Source: Oppiella nova (Eukaryota > Arthropoda > Arachnida > Sarcoptiformes > Oppiidae). From it: DNA of 25,936 nt. The notes beneath the pieces are model-generated. The model searched no databases, was not told where the DNA came from, and saw only the letters and a program-made list of their open reading frames with translations. Made by a program: the position numbers and the translations under genes. The stretch is from contig CAJPVJ010000415.1 in assembly GCA_905397405.1 (NCBI GenBank), forward strand, positions 1 through 25,936, in the 5' to 3' direction. This document shows positions 12,637 through 25,936 of the stretch, one piece after another (position 1 is the stretch's first letter; the number at the start of each line of letters is the position of its first letter).

Positions 12637-12830
12637 GATACGGCAATAGTGGAGTCACACGATTGCCAGGCATTCCCTACAGTGGTATCAGTGTTGTGTA
12701 ATTCAGACAATTCATTAATTTCATGCGTCAAATGATCCTTTTATTTGAATACCTGACCAAAAAAGTATTTCTCACATAAAGAATGCGCTTTCGATGGTTG
12801 CAAAAGACATTGGATCGTATGAAATGGCAA

Positions 12831-12873
12831 AGGGATGGTAAGGGATGGGATGGTAAGGGATGGTAAGGGATGG
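12831..12873. repeat. GGGATGGTAA-type minisatellite
   Basis: About four head-to-tail units of GGGATGGTAA, one shortened to GGGAT. A related GGGATGTAA array lies at 17765-17800. Confidence 0.92.
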
Positions 12874-13395
12874 CATCTGCTTGACATAGCATTCTAATGG
12901 CTTATCAACAAGAATTGACACTTTGTTAGCACTTCTATATCTGAACAATAAGTCAGTGACGCATAAAAAATGCTTTCAAACGCAAGTTGCGCTCAATTAG
13001 TCTCAACTATAGCTTAAGTTTATTAATAATAATGTTATTTATTTGATATGTCTGTTCCAGTGTTAGGATGTGCTCTAAGAATGCTTTGTTACCAATTCGG
13101 ACGTCTAGGCGACCGAATCGTACAAACTATTAGCCAAAGATTATCGACATAACTCCGTGTATAGCAATAGTAATAGCATTTTGCGAATCAACTAAATAAT
13201 CATTCGGTATTTCCTATTGTGAACCCATATTAGAAAAAAGTTGACGAAAAAATAGCTTTTAATATATGAATGCCTGTTTGACATACTCTCCCCAGTAATT
13301 CAATACTATTATTGCTTTTGTTGACACAAAAAATGCTTTTGATTGCGAAGTAAAGTATATAAACTTATATAAGATGTGATGTGAATCACTGAATG

Positions 13396-13419
13396 CTCTC
13401 TCTCTCTCTCTCTCTCTCT
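13396..13419. repeat. (CT)12 microsatellite
   Basis: An uninterrupted CT run of 24 nt. Confidence 0.97.
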
Positions 13420-15737
13420 AAACTTAATTCACTTTTTATGGGTTAGTCTTTGAAGGATGTGTTGAAATGTAACTCTATATCATTCAATGAATCCAATCCA
13501 AGCATTTGATTCCCTTTTATCACATAAATCAGCAAAAAATCATTTCAACACAACTGTTGACAGTCTTATAATCAAATGAATGGCTATTCAAGTTCTGTAT
13601 CAACACAGGTGTAGACAATCAAACATTTTTACAGATAACAGGTCATCGTATACTACTGTTTAAAAGTTGTAAGCCGTTGGTTATGCAACACTTCACCTAA
13701 ATTCAGTGAATGGTAAGAAACAGGGAATCGATTGAAGTATAGATAGTCTGAGAAACGGCAGAGAAGTGGTCTCCGACTGAATGTGAAAAGAGTTTGTCTG
13801 ATATTGTGTATATTAGGGCTGATATAGACCATCCAGGGCTAATCAATAAGTGTTTACTATAGCAGAGTAAATGTTGATTGTATTGACTGTATTGAGGATT
13901 TGATGCACACATTAATTGATGCACTTTATAGTGATATGACTTACTTTCGGGATCAGTGTATATAAACAGCTGCCGAGTCTCTCCGACAAGTAGTTCATAT
14001 AAATAGTCATATGAATGAATGGATACCAGTATTCTTGGTATTCATGAGTGCTCTTCTCTGTCAGTGTTGACGACTTTTCAAAGTCGGGGACATCTGTGTT
14101 GCGATTGTATAAGAATTCATGTTATGTATACATACTTTACTGTACTCTGTATATACCTGTACTTTATATTATATAATGCATTGAGTAAAATAATAATAAT
14201 AAAAGTAGATATAAAAAACATCATTGAGTGAGTCGTGTGAATGTCTCTACATTTATATATACAGAGAACACAAGAATGTCATAAAGAGTTGAAGTGCTTT
14301 ACCGAAGAGGAAAGTATAGCTCTGTATAGAAGTGTACTATAGGTATAGGTATGAGAGAGAAATGAATGCACTTTTGCGTGTCTTTCGATGTCTTTGCAGC
14401 TGTTCTGCTCTTCCACGACAAGAGGGCTGTCTTTTTGCACAATCTCTACAATCCTTGTCTAATGTTATGTGCTTTACATGTATTAACACTAATATGACTG
14501 CGAAATCAAATAGAAATGACTGGAAATGACTGGAAATGATGACTAGAATAAGTGGGATTAATGGATGAGTTTAGTCCAGATTCTCAATGTTTGGTCAATC
14601 GCTACAATGCTTTTCAATGCGATTCCGTAGCAGTCGACGGCAACACTGTTTGTGCTGACAATGAGAATAAGTTAGGCTTTATATTAAATGCTATTCACGT
14701 GTTGTAATGTAATGTAAATTAGATGCTCGACATAACACTTAAAAGTCATAATCAATCACTTCCTACCCGTCCATTGCTTTCTTGTCCGAAGTGTTGTTCC
14801 TTTTGATCCCAACACCACATATCCTTCCTATGATGGATACCTTCTTAACAACAATTCTTTGGGAAATTTTTTACACTATTGTCAGACAAACTCAACTAAA
14901 TTCGCAACTTTTAGACCAAATTCATTGACGCGATATCTGTTCAATGCCTACCATTTTGTTACAGTTTAAGGCATTTGATGTCAAGTTGTTTGTAAAACTT
15001 GTGGAGAGAGTTAGCATTTGGAGAAAATACTCGCAGGAAATGGCATTCAGTTTATTAATAACTGGTCAAAAGGTTTCTAAAGTTGTGAGTCCTTTGACAA
15101 TGTCAGACATTAATCGCGGGATTAGATGCAAAACATTAGGTTTGATGCGAAATTTGTCGCCAAATGTGGGATCAAATAACGGCTTATCAGAGATTGAGAG
15201 GAAACAAAGTGTACACGACTTACAGCTGTGAAGCGTTTTATAAGAATTGTTCATAAAAGCAAACGTCAAATAAAATGTGAGCAGAAAGTAATAGAAAGCT
15301 ATTGAAAGCCATGTAAAGCAATTGAATTCCTCATTCAATCCATTTCTATAAATTATGTCATAAAACCTTTGAAACTCGTGCGAGCGTTCATTGCATTGCA
15401 TAACACGTCCCTAACTATAAATCAATGTTTGAGTCACGCCTGTTATGCAAGAATATGTGTCTTATCACTGCAACACTTTTACATACCATTCCATGCCATA
15501 CCTGTCTTCTACATCTCTACTTAACATATTCCCAGTTTACACAATGCTCACATCTATACATTTCATCTGTACTCTCATTCCTGACTTCGCTTTTCGTTTA
15601 CAAATGATTGTAATTCTCTTTCTAATGAATTATCAGTTTATTTAAATGAGAATTGCCTTCAATACAAAAGGCGTATCGAAAGCAAACATTTATCTCTTTA
15701 GGTTAAACCATTTTAACCATTCCATACCATTTATCAT

Positions 15738-15739
<2 letters not shown>
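13420..15739. other. Intergenic DNA with overlapping open frames, no gene called
   Basis: The longest non-gene frame of the window is here: 111 codons at 15066-15401 (-). It overlaps a 95-codon frame at 14944-15231 (+). Both cannot easily be real, neither shows a known domain, and about one frame of this length is expected by chance in AT-rich DNA of this size. A CAGGTG box lies at 13606-13611. Confidence 0.5.

Positions 15740-15769
<30 letters not shown>
15740..15769. repeat. (CT)n microsatellite
   Basis: An uninterrupted CT run of about 30 nt ending in CG. Confidence 0.97.
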
Positions 15770-15772
<3 letters not shown>

Positions 15773-16273
15773 AGAGGAGCACAGAGTTGAAAGCGAAGCA
15801 TAAATTTATTGAAAGATTCAATTTAGAGGACTTCACTAAATAACTAAAATTGAAAAGAGAGGCAACTCTTATAAAAGTAAAGCAATTTTGCTTTTAAAAA
15901 AGTGAATGTGAATTGAAAAGTAAATGCAGTATTGGTTGTCATGAAACGCTTTTTTGACATTTTCTCATGATTTCCCTGCCTTTTGTGAATCCGAGCCTTT
16001 TGTCGACCAGAATCACAACCTGTCCCCTCACATACAGGTGTAGTTCACCAAAAATCGCACTAAATCTCTACAAATACTACTTCTAAGGCATTACTTATTG
16101 GTGTATATAAGTTGAGAGCACTTTTGGAAATATTTTCAAAGACCAGGACCTGAGAGGGGAGGGGTCACCGAAACTCCTGCTACCGGTCAACAAGTGATGG
16201 CTAATCGATTGCTATGAATTCAATTTATTACATATTGTATATAATTCTCATCATTATTACAATCGTAAAAAAG
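15770..16273. other. Intergenic DNA, no gene seen
   Basis: Only short frames are open. A CAGGTG box in an ACAGGTGTAG context lies at 16035-16040; otherwise nothing is recognisable. Confidence 0.55.
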
Positions 16274-16528
16274 TTTTTATGTAAAAGCGAAATGTTTTTA
16301 ATTATTTACACTCTTATGACAAGCATTTCATTTGCATTGAATGTGATTATTGGGTCGAAATAAGTGGAAATTTTTATTACAATTTATTTAAACAGTTTAG
16401 ATTTTTATGTAAAAGCGAAATGTTTTTAATTATTTACACTCTTATGACAAGCATTTCATTTGCATTGAATGTGATTATTGGGTCGAAATAAGTGGAAATT
16501 TTTATTACAATTTATTTAAACAGTTTAG
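16274..16528. repeat. Exact 127-bp tandem duplication, period 128
   Basis: Positions 16274-16400 and 16402-16528 are identical, separated by a single A at 16401. The flanking bases differ on both sides (G against A before, A against C after). The unit is AT-rich with no open frame. A second duplication of the same period lies about 1.1 kb away, so an assembly join is the likelier origin. Confidence 0.96.
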
Positions 16529-17374
16529 CACTTTATACATGTTATTGTATTTGTCATAAAATAATTTATTGTATTTTATAAAGCTTTATTTGAGTATTTG
16601 ATTATAAGTTCACAAAAAATTTGATTAATAACTCGTCAAACATAGCGCTGAATGTCGTGACTTTGGTTAAGACTTGTGAATACAGCACTTAATTGTGATA
16701 TTATTCTTAAGCATCACTTCTGCCACTCTTTCCATTCATACCATTTGTTGAATCATTTATTATTATAACAGCACTTAATATATTAATATATTTAATATGT
16801 GTTGCTTTCCAAATGGCTTTAAGGCAAATAAAATTATCATAATTTCGTGGGTTTTCAATTACCCTTCATATATATGTGCTACTACTTTTTATTTAATTAT
16901 TTAATTAGTTAAATAATTTATCAAATCATTTATAATTACCATTTTTATGATAATTTAATGTTATTTAATGATATTTTATAAGAAATCCTTTAATATTCTC
17001 ACGAATTCAATATATTGTACCGAATGTATAGTAGAGTGTACTGTAGCCAAAGTAGAGTTTATGCAAAAATATAGTATAATATAATATAATATTTGCGAAT
17101 CACTGAAAGAATTCATTGAAGCGAATCAATCATAAGAATGTGTTTATTCTATACAACAATTTGAAGCAAAGGGGGAAACGATGATAAAGTATAGTCTCAT
17201 CTTTTTTGCATAACATAACGCATCCAAACATCTGCACAGTTATCCACTCTCTTTACAATTGTACGGCACATATGCTTACAGTTCCCGCTCTCACCAAATC
17301 ATATCTCAATATTTGCTTCACTTTCAGTCCATTGATTCAAATTAAACTCAAAAATTGAGAGCCAAATACTCTTC
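16529..17374. other. AT-rich intergenic DNA between the two duplications
   Basis: No open frame, repeat or RNA gene worth reporting. It contains runs of TATAATATAATATAAT near 17070. Confidence 0.55.
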
Positions 17375-17630
17375 TCATAAACCTTTTGAATATTAGATAA
17401 AATTATTAATTATTTTCGATATGATTATTTGAACAAAATCATTTGAAATATCGTATTTTTGAAATAAAAATTAGAAACAAATATAATTTTAAAAAGTAAA
17501 CATCATAAACCTTTTGAATATTAGATAAAATTATTAATTATTTTCGATATGATTATTTGAACAAAATCATTTGAAATATCGTATTTTTGAAATAAAAATT
17601 AGAAACAAATATAATTTTAAAAAGTAAACA
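17375..17630. repeat. Exact 128-bp tandem duplication
   Basis: Positions 17375-17502 and 17503-17630 are identical. The base before each copy differs (C against A). It can also be read as a 127-bp repeat with one A (17502) between copies, the same layout as at 16274-16528. The unit is AT-rich and non-coding. Confidence 0.96.
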
Positions 17631-17764
17631 CAAAGCATATTCTTACAAATCTAAAATATATAACAGTTTATAAATAATATTAAATTACTATGAGACTCTG
17701 TTGGTGAGATTAATTTGAATAATTGAAATATTTACTAGAAATTGATTTTAAGAAATGCGAAACA

Positions 17765-17800
17765 GGGATGTAATGAATGTAAGGGATGTAAGGGATGTTA
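17765..17800. repeat. GGGATGTAA-type minisatellite
   Basis: About four imperfect units, two of them GGGATGTAA in a row. It resembles the GGGATGGTAA array at 12831-12873. Confidence 0.85.
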
Positions 17801-20800
17801 TGTTGACGACCTGTTTAGATGCTAAACAGAGAAGCATTGGACAGAGATTTGTGTACAAGAATTGAATAGGAATTCATGTAAATATTGTGTTTAACAAAAA
17901 GAATTCACAATTTTTGACAAATACTATAAAACATTTAAAACCAACTGTAAACCAACAGCTTTGCTAATAATGGACTCCCGCTGTATACAAATTCTGTACC
18001 ATGTAAATGTATAAATGTACAGTATAATATATCAAAATACATACTATACATTGCATTATTAGATAAATTCTAAATTGAATATTACCATCAAATGTGGTGA
18101 ATTTGAGTTAAAGAATTTATTGAAACTTTTAAATTTTTCATAAAAGCTAGTAAAACCATCATTTTAATGCAAATGTTATGGTAGCTTTGAGGTCAAAGAC
18201 ATGTTTACTCCATAACCATTGAATATAGTATTGGTGTGGATGCAGGTGCACACAAATATCTTCAATCGATTATAGCGTTAATTGTAGAAACACTTATCTC
18301 AAGACTTGTAACATAAATGAATATATAGTAATATTCTGTGGCCATTAAAGTTAACATGTGTTTTGTGTCTTAAAGTTAAAGGCTTAAGGTGTTCCCAAAT
18401 ACATAATACACGGTGTTATATATTGTATAATACTGATGTATATTGTATATCATATATATGTTTAGTGAACCTCTTTATAAACACCGCTATAGCTAAGCAT
18501 TATATTACGTGAATAGCAATGGTTGAATTGACGGGTCGGTCGCCTACCCCTGACCTCGTCGTTACTTAACCTTTAAAATACATATAATTCAAATGTATTT
18601 GAAAATTAGGCAAAAAGGAAAAGCACTTCCTTTTCTTTGAATGAGACGTTCAGTGAATATCTGTATGTTTTCCATGTATTCGATATATCGGATGGATATG
18701 TGGGTGCTATACAAGGTATGGCTGTCCGACATATAATCAACCCATAGAGAAAGTGAACAAATATCTATTAATGAGTTTCCGGTCATACATGAGGGCTGTA
18801 AAGACTTTCCCTTATTTTTTTGTATTCATTTTTAAAGCTTAAGCAATAATTTATATTTGATTATAAGTTTTGTTTCATTCATTGCCCGTTCAATGTTTGT
18901 CCAAATGATGAGAGTTTCCAGTGTTTAAAAAGAAATCACTCACTAATGACATTATATTTGCATTGCATTATTATATTGAACGACAATTACATCGTAACTT
19001 TACGTAACAGTTGTCAACATAACTCATATTGTGTCTGATAAGATCACTACGTTTAGTAATTTACGTTATGTATAATTGTAATACAAATATACCCGGAGTG
19101 TTATCCAAATAGTTAAAGATCTCGTGTATTGTACAGCAATACTTTTATCAAAAATTATATCACCAAGTAATTATATCTCAAAAGTTCACCAGAATTTGTC
19201 ACGACAAATTAATGTTTTCCATACAGAATTTGATTATTTCTAGTTTGAACAGTTATTATTTAATATGCTATTGCATAATGTATAGGTATCTATAAAAACA
19301 TATACACAAAGCACATAAGATATTCAAGAGCTTCTTGAGTAAGTAAAATACCGGTGCTGAGGACAGCCAATTAAATATAGGTCGACTATTGACTGCGAGA
19401 CGGATATGAAATATTGTTCATAAACTGACATTCCAATGCTATTATTATCTCGCTAACTTGGGAATTTATCACCTACTAAAACTATTTAAGTTCATTTAAT
19501 TAGTCTAGACTTCTTATGAATCTGCCGTACCTTCCCGCGGCCATAGTCAATAGGTGTTGCACAGAGCGCTCATACAGTTTATGCAAATTAAAGTATTCAA
19601 TATTTGCTGAACTCGACAAACACTTCTCAAGAGTCTCTTCGGATGCTTTTGGGACTGTGTTTGGACTCAACACTCGCTCTCATTTGAGAAATCGTATGAT
19701 TTTTCAATACCTCAACGGGATATTGAAATACAGATTTCTATAAAATATTATCTTTTACTCATTTCTAGGCTCCGAAGGAAATGCGGGTATATTTTCATGT
19801 GCCGTACAATCATCCGAAGTAACCTGTATTTACATTTGAACTTCAATTCCGAGAAAATCGATTCACAGATTCAGGTTTTGCTTGACTTTAGAATGGAGTT
19901 TAAAAAGTGATTTATTACTAAATAAATAAAATAATGTTTTAATTTATTTATTGAAAACTCTTTAAATTTGTATTTTATTAATTAACTATTTTTCAAGCAT
20001 TCCTTTATTATATTATATATGCCTTTAGTTTTGAGTTTAATGGTTTAATAATTCAAGAATAATCAGAAATAAAGTACAGGTAATATGGTTAAATTTGACA
20101 CTATAATTGTCTCACGAGTCAAAATACCGGTACTATGAATGTCAAACTCAGAATATTCTTGTATGTATACAGTAATCTTGAATTTATATTACTATTGAAT
20201 ATTGAGTACATGAGTTTATAATGGAGTTTTTATTTTAATAAATATAAAACTCGCTTGAAAATTTCCTAAATCTTGCTAAATTGAACTAAATCTAAAGGTG
20301 GCACACCCTTACAACTAGTGAACACCTCCCTCAGAATGACTGCACAGAAAAATAAACTGAAAAAATTGACGAATGTATGAATGAGTACAAGATTTGTGAG
20401 AAAAACTCTTGTTTTTTATTGTCAACCAAACTCTTCACTTGCGATTGTATTTTAAGAGAAAGGGTTGAACTCTTTACACGCTGTAAACGAATTGTAAACC
20501 AAACTGTAAGTAAATTTACTTTTAGTTCTGATTTAAAGATCACGAAATTTTAAGTACTTAGGTAAGTTGTGTTCTCAGGTAAAGTGTGTAGAAAGTTAGT
20601 TTATACTATATGTTATGCAAGTCTTGTACACAATTTCTCCCCTTTTTTACTTGAATTCAATTCATACATAGAGTGAGAAGAAAGACTGAAAGGAGACTCA
20701 AGTGAGAAGTTAAAGGCAGACAGGACTCCAACTTTTGGGCCCCTTTGCTATACCTTAAGGTCCAGTTTCTTTGATATATTATGTATGACCAGCTGTCTGA

Positions 20801-20804
20801 CATA

Positions 20805-21524
20805 CAGGTGCTTTTCTAATGATATTCACTATTCTAGTTTATTTTTGTTGTTTTGAAGAATTTAATAATTTAAACTGTTAAAAGAAAAATTTTTAGAAAA
20901 AATAATTAAAAACAAATCTTAGTTAAAATGTGTTATAGTTTATGTTTATACTTAATTTAAATTTATTTTATGTTTATTTTTTTATTATAATGACATGTTT
21001 ACATTTGAGCAAATCCAAGCTTATTACCAGTCTTTGAGTATCGCTTAAATTACAGACAAACAAAAACTGTTGTATAAACGGTTTGTGCGATCAACTAATT
21101 TAATAAATGTTTGCAAAAAATACAAATAAAAATGCCTAAAAATCTTATGTAAAAATAAACTAAACGACTAGAAAATAAAACATAAAATGAAAATTAAAAT
21201 CAAAAAAATTTCATTTGAGAGAAACAAATATATAACGAAATGGCAGTTCAATTGGCAGTCAAAGGCCATCACACCTGTCCTTAATTACTCGGCGCTGAGA
21301 CGTGTGTTTCTTACGAGAATTAACCTGTTTTTATGATTACATGAATATTGACAAGAATTTGAGAGTTTCACTCAAAACTTTTTTATATGCTTTCAAACCT
21401 AGTGTTAATAATAGCGACTCGCAAGTCAGAGCTAATGTAAAATAGTTTTTGGCAAATAATATGAAGCAAATAGTGGAGTGTCTGGTCAGCGCCTCACTAA
21501 ACATCGTGACCTTAACGACAGGTG
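20805..21524. promoter_or_regulatory. Cluster of Snail-type E-boxes in snail 3' flank
   Basis: CAGGTG at 20805-20810, CACCTG at 21272-21277 and CAGGTG at 21519-21524. The last two sit in less AT-rich patches (21230-21320 and 21475-21540) that also contain TTAATTA and GTGACCTTAA, which resemble homeodomain and orphan nuclear-receptor half-sites. These are motif matches only. Confidence 0.3.
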
Positions 21525-21600
21525 CTCTCAGGCCTGGAATTCTTGTCTATGTTAACATTCATTCACTTTACTCTTGTCTCAAAACTTTAAAAGTTTTTTC

Positions 21601-21606
21601 TTTATT
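21601..21606 (-). terminator. Possible poly(A) signal of snail
   Basis: TTTATT on + reads AATAAA on the minus strand, 444 nt past the snail stop. I found no canonical AATAAA or ATTAAA nearer to the stop. No clear GT-rich element follows, so the assignment is tentative. Confidence 0.33.
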
Positions 21607-22049
21607 AACAACTTTTGCATAAAAAGAATATTTCCAACAAATGATTTGTTCATTTGAAATATATTTGATAACAAAAAATATTGTTAAATAATGTATATAA
21701 AAAATGGCTGTAAATTGTGGTATAATAATTACATAAAAATTGTGATCAAATGTATATATACTGTAAGAAATAAACGATAAATAATTAATGCAATTATCTA
21801 TGTATGCTTTGATGGCACTATGAATTCACGTGAATATAGCGCAAAACTATATGCGACTAAAATTAAACACAAAAATTCAATCAAATTATATAAGAATTGA
21901 TTCTTTGGTGCAGAAGAAGGACTTCCTTTTTATATAAATTCTTCAAACAAATTATGTTTTATATTATATTACAAGCAATTTATAATAGAATATGTGAGAA
22001 AACAGTAGAATTAATCTGTGGGACTAGTAGTGACAATACATGTATACAA

Positions 22050-24421
<2,372 letters not shown>

Positions 24422-24615
24422 AGTTGGCACTGAAGTGTTGCTTATGTAACACAAGTTTGGCACAGAGTGGAGAAGCTGTGAGAGTGAGAGCACACTCTTA
24501 TAGAAGCACTTCTATAGCGATGGAGCCGTATATGTGTTGGAAAGCAATGAAATGAACTCAACTCTGCTTTCGATGAGAACTCAACTCTGCTTTCGATGAG
24601 ATCTGAACGTCAAGT
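24422..24615 (-). other. Putative snail 5' leader, ATG-free
   Basis: From the start site suggested by the TATA box (TTCACTTG, A at 24615) to the SNAG ATG there is no ATG on the minus strand over about 194 nt, where several would be expected. The first ATG above it (24652-24650) lies just upstream of the TATA box. This supports both the promoter call and the choice of start codon. The bases before the start, CCAACT, have A at -3. Confidence 0.55.
24555..24600. repeat. 23-bp tandem duplication in the snail leader
   Basis: The unit beginning AACTCAACTCTGCTTTCGAT (23 bp) occurs twice without mismatch at 24555-24577 and 24578-24600. It falls in the first part of the predicted 5' leader, so it may affect promoter or translation, or may simply be a recent slippage product. 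Confidence 0.94.
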
Positions 24616-24640
24616 GAAGACTACGGATCGGTAGGCGCTG

Positions 24641-24648
24641 TATATATA
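24641..24648 (-). promoter_or_regulatory. Putative TATA box of snail
   Basis: TATATATA, read GGTATATATACAGC on the minus strand, in a locally GC-rich setting where a chance TATA is less likely. An initiator-like TTCACTTG lies 33 nt downstream. It is 220-227 bp above the SNAG start codon. Confidence 0.5.
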
Positions 24649-24685
24649 CCATGAGCTGGCAGTCCAGCGGCATTCAAAGCACAGG

Positions 24686-24691
24686 CAGGTG
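24686..24691. promoter_or_regulatory. CAGGTG E-box 38 bp above the snail TATA box
   Basis: Perfect Snail-type E-box within the core promoter region. Its position suits direct autorepression, as reported for vertebrate Snail1. The match is seen in the sequence; the function is inferred. Confidence 0.4.
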
Positions 24692-24910
24692 GACGACTAA
24701 GTTCGGCCCAACCACAACGTTACTGACTGTAAGCCGACCCAATCACAGCCAGGTATTCATTTGTTGCCCTCTCCTCATAACAGCTGCATATACTCTACCA
24801 CCAGAGCACTGGCACTACAGTCAGTCACTACAGTAACTGCTCTTAACTTACTATTGAGGGGAGACTCGAAAGAGGGGCCAAACTTGTCACTGACAATAGA
24901 CTTCACATAA

Positions 24911-25007
24911 AGCTCTGAGACATTATTGGGTTTGGGATAACACCAATAAGTCCCATACGATTACATTCAACATTTGCGGACATAGAGAGTGCGAGAGAGA
25001 GAGAGAG
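24911..25007 (+). repeat. Inverted repeat, inner-facing arm 1 (97 bp)
   Basis: Perfect reverse complement of 25840-25936. It starts AGCTCTGAGACATTATTGGG and ends in the first 15 nt of a GA tract. It lies about 260 bp above the snail TATA box. No open frame. Confidence 0.97.
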
Positions 25008-25050
25008 CGAGAGAGAGAGAGTGCGAGAGAGAGAGGGAGAGAGAGAGAGA
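24984..25050. repeat. (GA)n microsatellite, interrupted
   Basis: GA dinucleotides interrupted by TGC, CGA and GGG steps. It overlaps the inner end of inverted-repeat arm 1. Confidence 0.95.
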
Positions 25051-25821
25051 CCCAAATGAGTATTACTTACAAACAGGTGTAGTCACTTCTCATGTCTCAT
25101 AAATAAAAGCAATAAATTAAACATTTTATTAATTAACTTAAAATAATACATTTAATGCAAAGCACATAAAACTCGCTAATATTGAAAGTTGGAGCCGTAT
25201 ATGCAAACAGTATGGAAATGTATGGAAATTAATGAATGGATAGCCGTATAAAAAACGAGTACATTATGTTTCACATAGCATTGAGCGATATATTGATGAG
25301 CGAATGCCATCATTCAGTGAATTGAATACAGAATATACAGAATACAATGCGTGAGAATATTTAAAAATTCATAGCATTTTTTATTTATGCAAACCTTTTA
25401 TGAACATTTTGATGGCATTTGCCTGATGTCTGGAGTGGAACAGTAGTCAACCCTTTGGGGATCCATCGGATCCATCATTCTATTGACAAGAGTTATGTAT
25501 TAAAAAGCATATCGAAAGTGAATTGGAAGTGAATCAAGAAAAGAGTTTACTCTATAAATGAGTGCACAGATGGTCTGTCGGTGTGATGGTTGGTGTGATG
25601 GTCCGTACATTTTACGACTGGTGTCTCATTTTATGACACAATTTCAAAGAGAGACGACTGATGACTGAGCGATCAATATTCATCTCTACCTATTCAAGTC
25701 ATTTCACTACTGAATGAATGAGCAAAAACATTATCAACACAATTGTCACTACACTATAACGTATTGAGTACTTCTGTAACCATCGATATGCTGGCTATGC
25801 TCCGCACACCCGATAAACCAT

Positions 25822-25839
<18 letters not shown>
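25008..25839. other. Spacer between the inverted-repeat arms
   Basis: 832 bp of unique AT-rich DNA without an open frame of interest. Includes a CAGGTG box at 25074-25079, about 430 bp above the snail TATA box. The spacer is not itself repetitive apart from the GA/CT borders. Confidence 0.6.
25074..25079. promoter_or_regulatory. CAGGTG E-box upstream of snail
   Basis: Snail-type E-box in ACAGGTGTAG, the same ten bases as at 13605-13614 and 16034-16043. Candidate upstream autoregulatory site. Confidence 0.28.

Positions 25840-25854
<15 letters not shown>
25824..25854. repeat. (CT)n microsatellite
   Basis: An uninterrupted CT run of 31 nt that forms the inner border of inverted-repeat arm 2, mirror image of the GA tract at 24984-25050 but longer. 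Confidence 0.97.
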
Positions 25855-25857
<3 letters not shown>

Positions 25858-25936
25858 CTCTCTATGTCCGCAAATGTTGAATGTAATCGTATGGGACTTA
25901 TTGGTGTTATCCCAAACCCAATAATGTCTCAGAGCT
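25840..25936 (-). repeat. Inverted repeat, arm 2 (97 bp visible, reaches the window end)
   Basis: Perfect reverse complement of 24911-25007, up to the last base of the window. The repeat may continue beyond it. Identity ends on the inner side within the GA/CT tract. Confidence 0.97.

Larger units (their letters stand above)
11642..13395. other. Intergenic DNA, no gene seen
   Basis: AT-rich DNA, with the 14-bp and GGGATGGTAA repeats listed separately. Overlapping open frames on the minus strand at 12443-12731 lack any family signature and are read partly through the short repeats. Confidence 0.55.
17631..21600. other. Intergenic DNA downstream of snail, no gene seen
   Basis: Very AT-rich in most places. 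A more balanced patch at about 19500-19690 is open on both strands without any recognisable domain. The 65- to 75-codon frames (18589-18786, 19516-19743, 20331-20543) are within chance. Three Snail-type E-boxes lie in its last 800 bp. Confidence 0.5.

Noticed and set aside
15066-15401. 111-codon open frame on the minus strand
   Set aside because: It overlaps a 95-codon frame on the other strand, has no recognisable domain or splice context, and about one frame of this length is expected by chance in 26 kb at this base composition.
19506-19690. Minus-strand frame ending near 19506, and a plus-strand frame over the same place
   Set aside because: Both are open because the patch is less AT-rich. 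No family match comes to mind and the acceptor before the minus frame is poor.
24422-24493. In-frame upstream extension of snail by 24 residues
   Set aside because: The triplet at 24493 is GTG, not ATG, and an extension would bury the SNAG domain, which works at the N-terminus.
24651-24836. 61-codon plus-strand frame upstream of snail
   Set aside because: It lies in the snail promoter region, has no family signature, and reads across the E-box and flanking DNA.

Overview
The window reads as nuclear DNA of an arthropod. It is AT-rich, its genes carry GT-AG introns, and (GA/CT)n microsatellites are frequent. A secreted legumain next to a Snail-family gene would fit a chelicerate, possibly a mite, because legumain is well known in ticks and mites and missing from Drosophila. 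That placement is an inference. I support two protein-coding genes, both on the minus strand.

Layout. (1) Positions 1-1957 hold the 5' part of a legumain (asparaginyl endopeptidase, family C13). Three exons are recoverable at 1957-1618, 1509-1249 and 69-1. The last one runs off the window edge after the catalytic Cys. (2) Positions 1958 to about 21600 are roughly 19.6 kb in which I find no convincing gene. This stretch holds AT-rich DNA, (GA/CT)n tracts, short minisatellites, two exact tandem duplications of 127-128 bp, and a few less AT-rich islands with palindromes. (3) Positions 22050-24421 hold a complete three-exon Snail-family repressor of 463 residues. It has an N-terminal SNAG domain, a CtBP-type PFDLS motif, a DSGRGS phosphodegron-like motif and five zinc fingers. 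It is preceded by a TATA box, an ATG-free leader with a 23-bp tandem duplication, and a Snail-type E-box 38 bp above the TATA box. (4) Positions 24911-25936 carry a perfect inverted repeat of at least 97 bp. Its outer arm ends exactly at the window edge and both inner borders are GA/CT tracts.

How the parts relate. Legumain is a lysosomal or gut protease and Snail is a developmental transcription factor, so I see no functional link beyond tandem orientation. The long gene-poor stretch next to snail may be a regulatory landscape. Six CAGGTG/CACCTG boxes lie between 20.8 and 25.1 kb, which would permit autoregulation. The two 127-bp duplications look more like assembly joins (127-base overlap plus one extra A) than biology.
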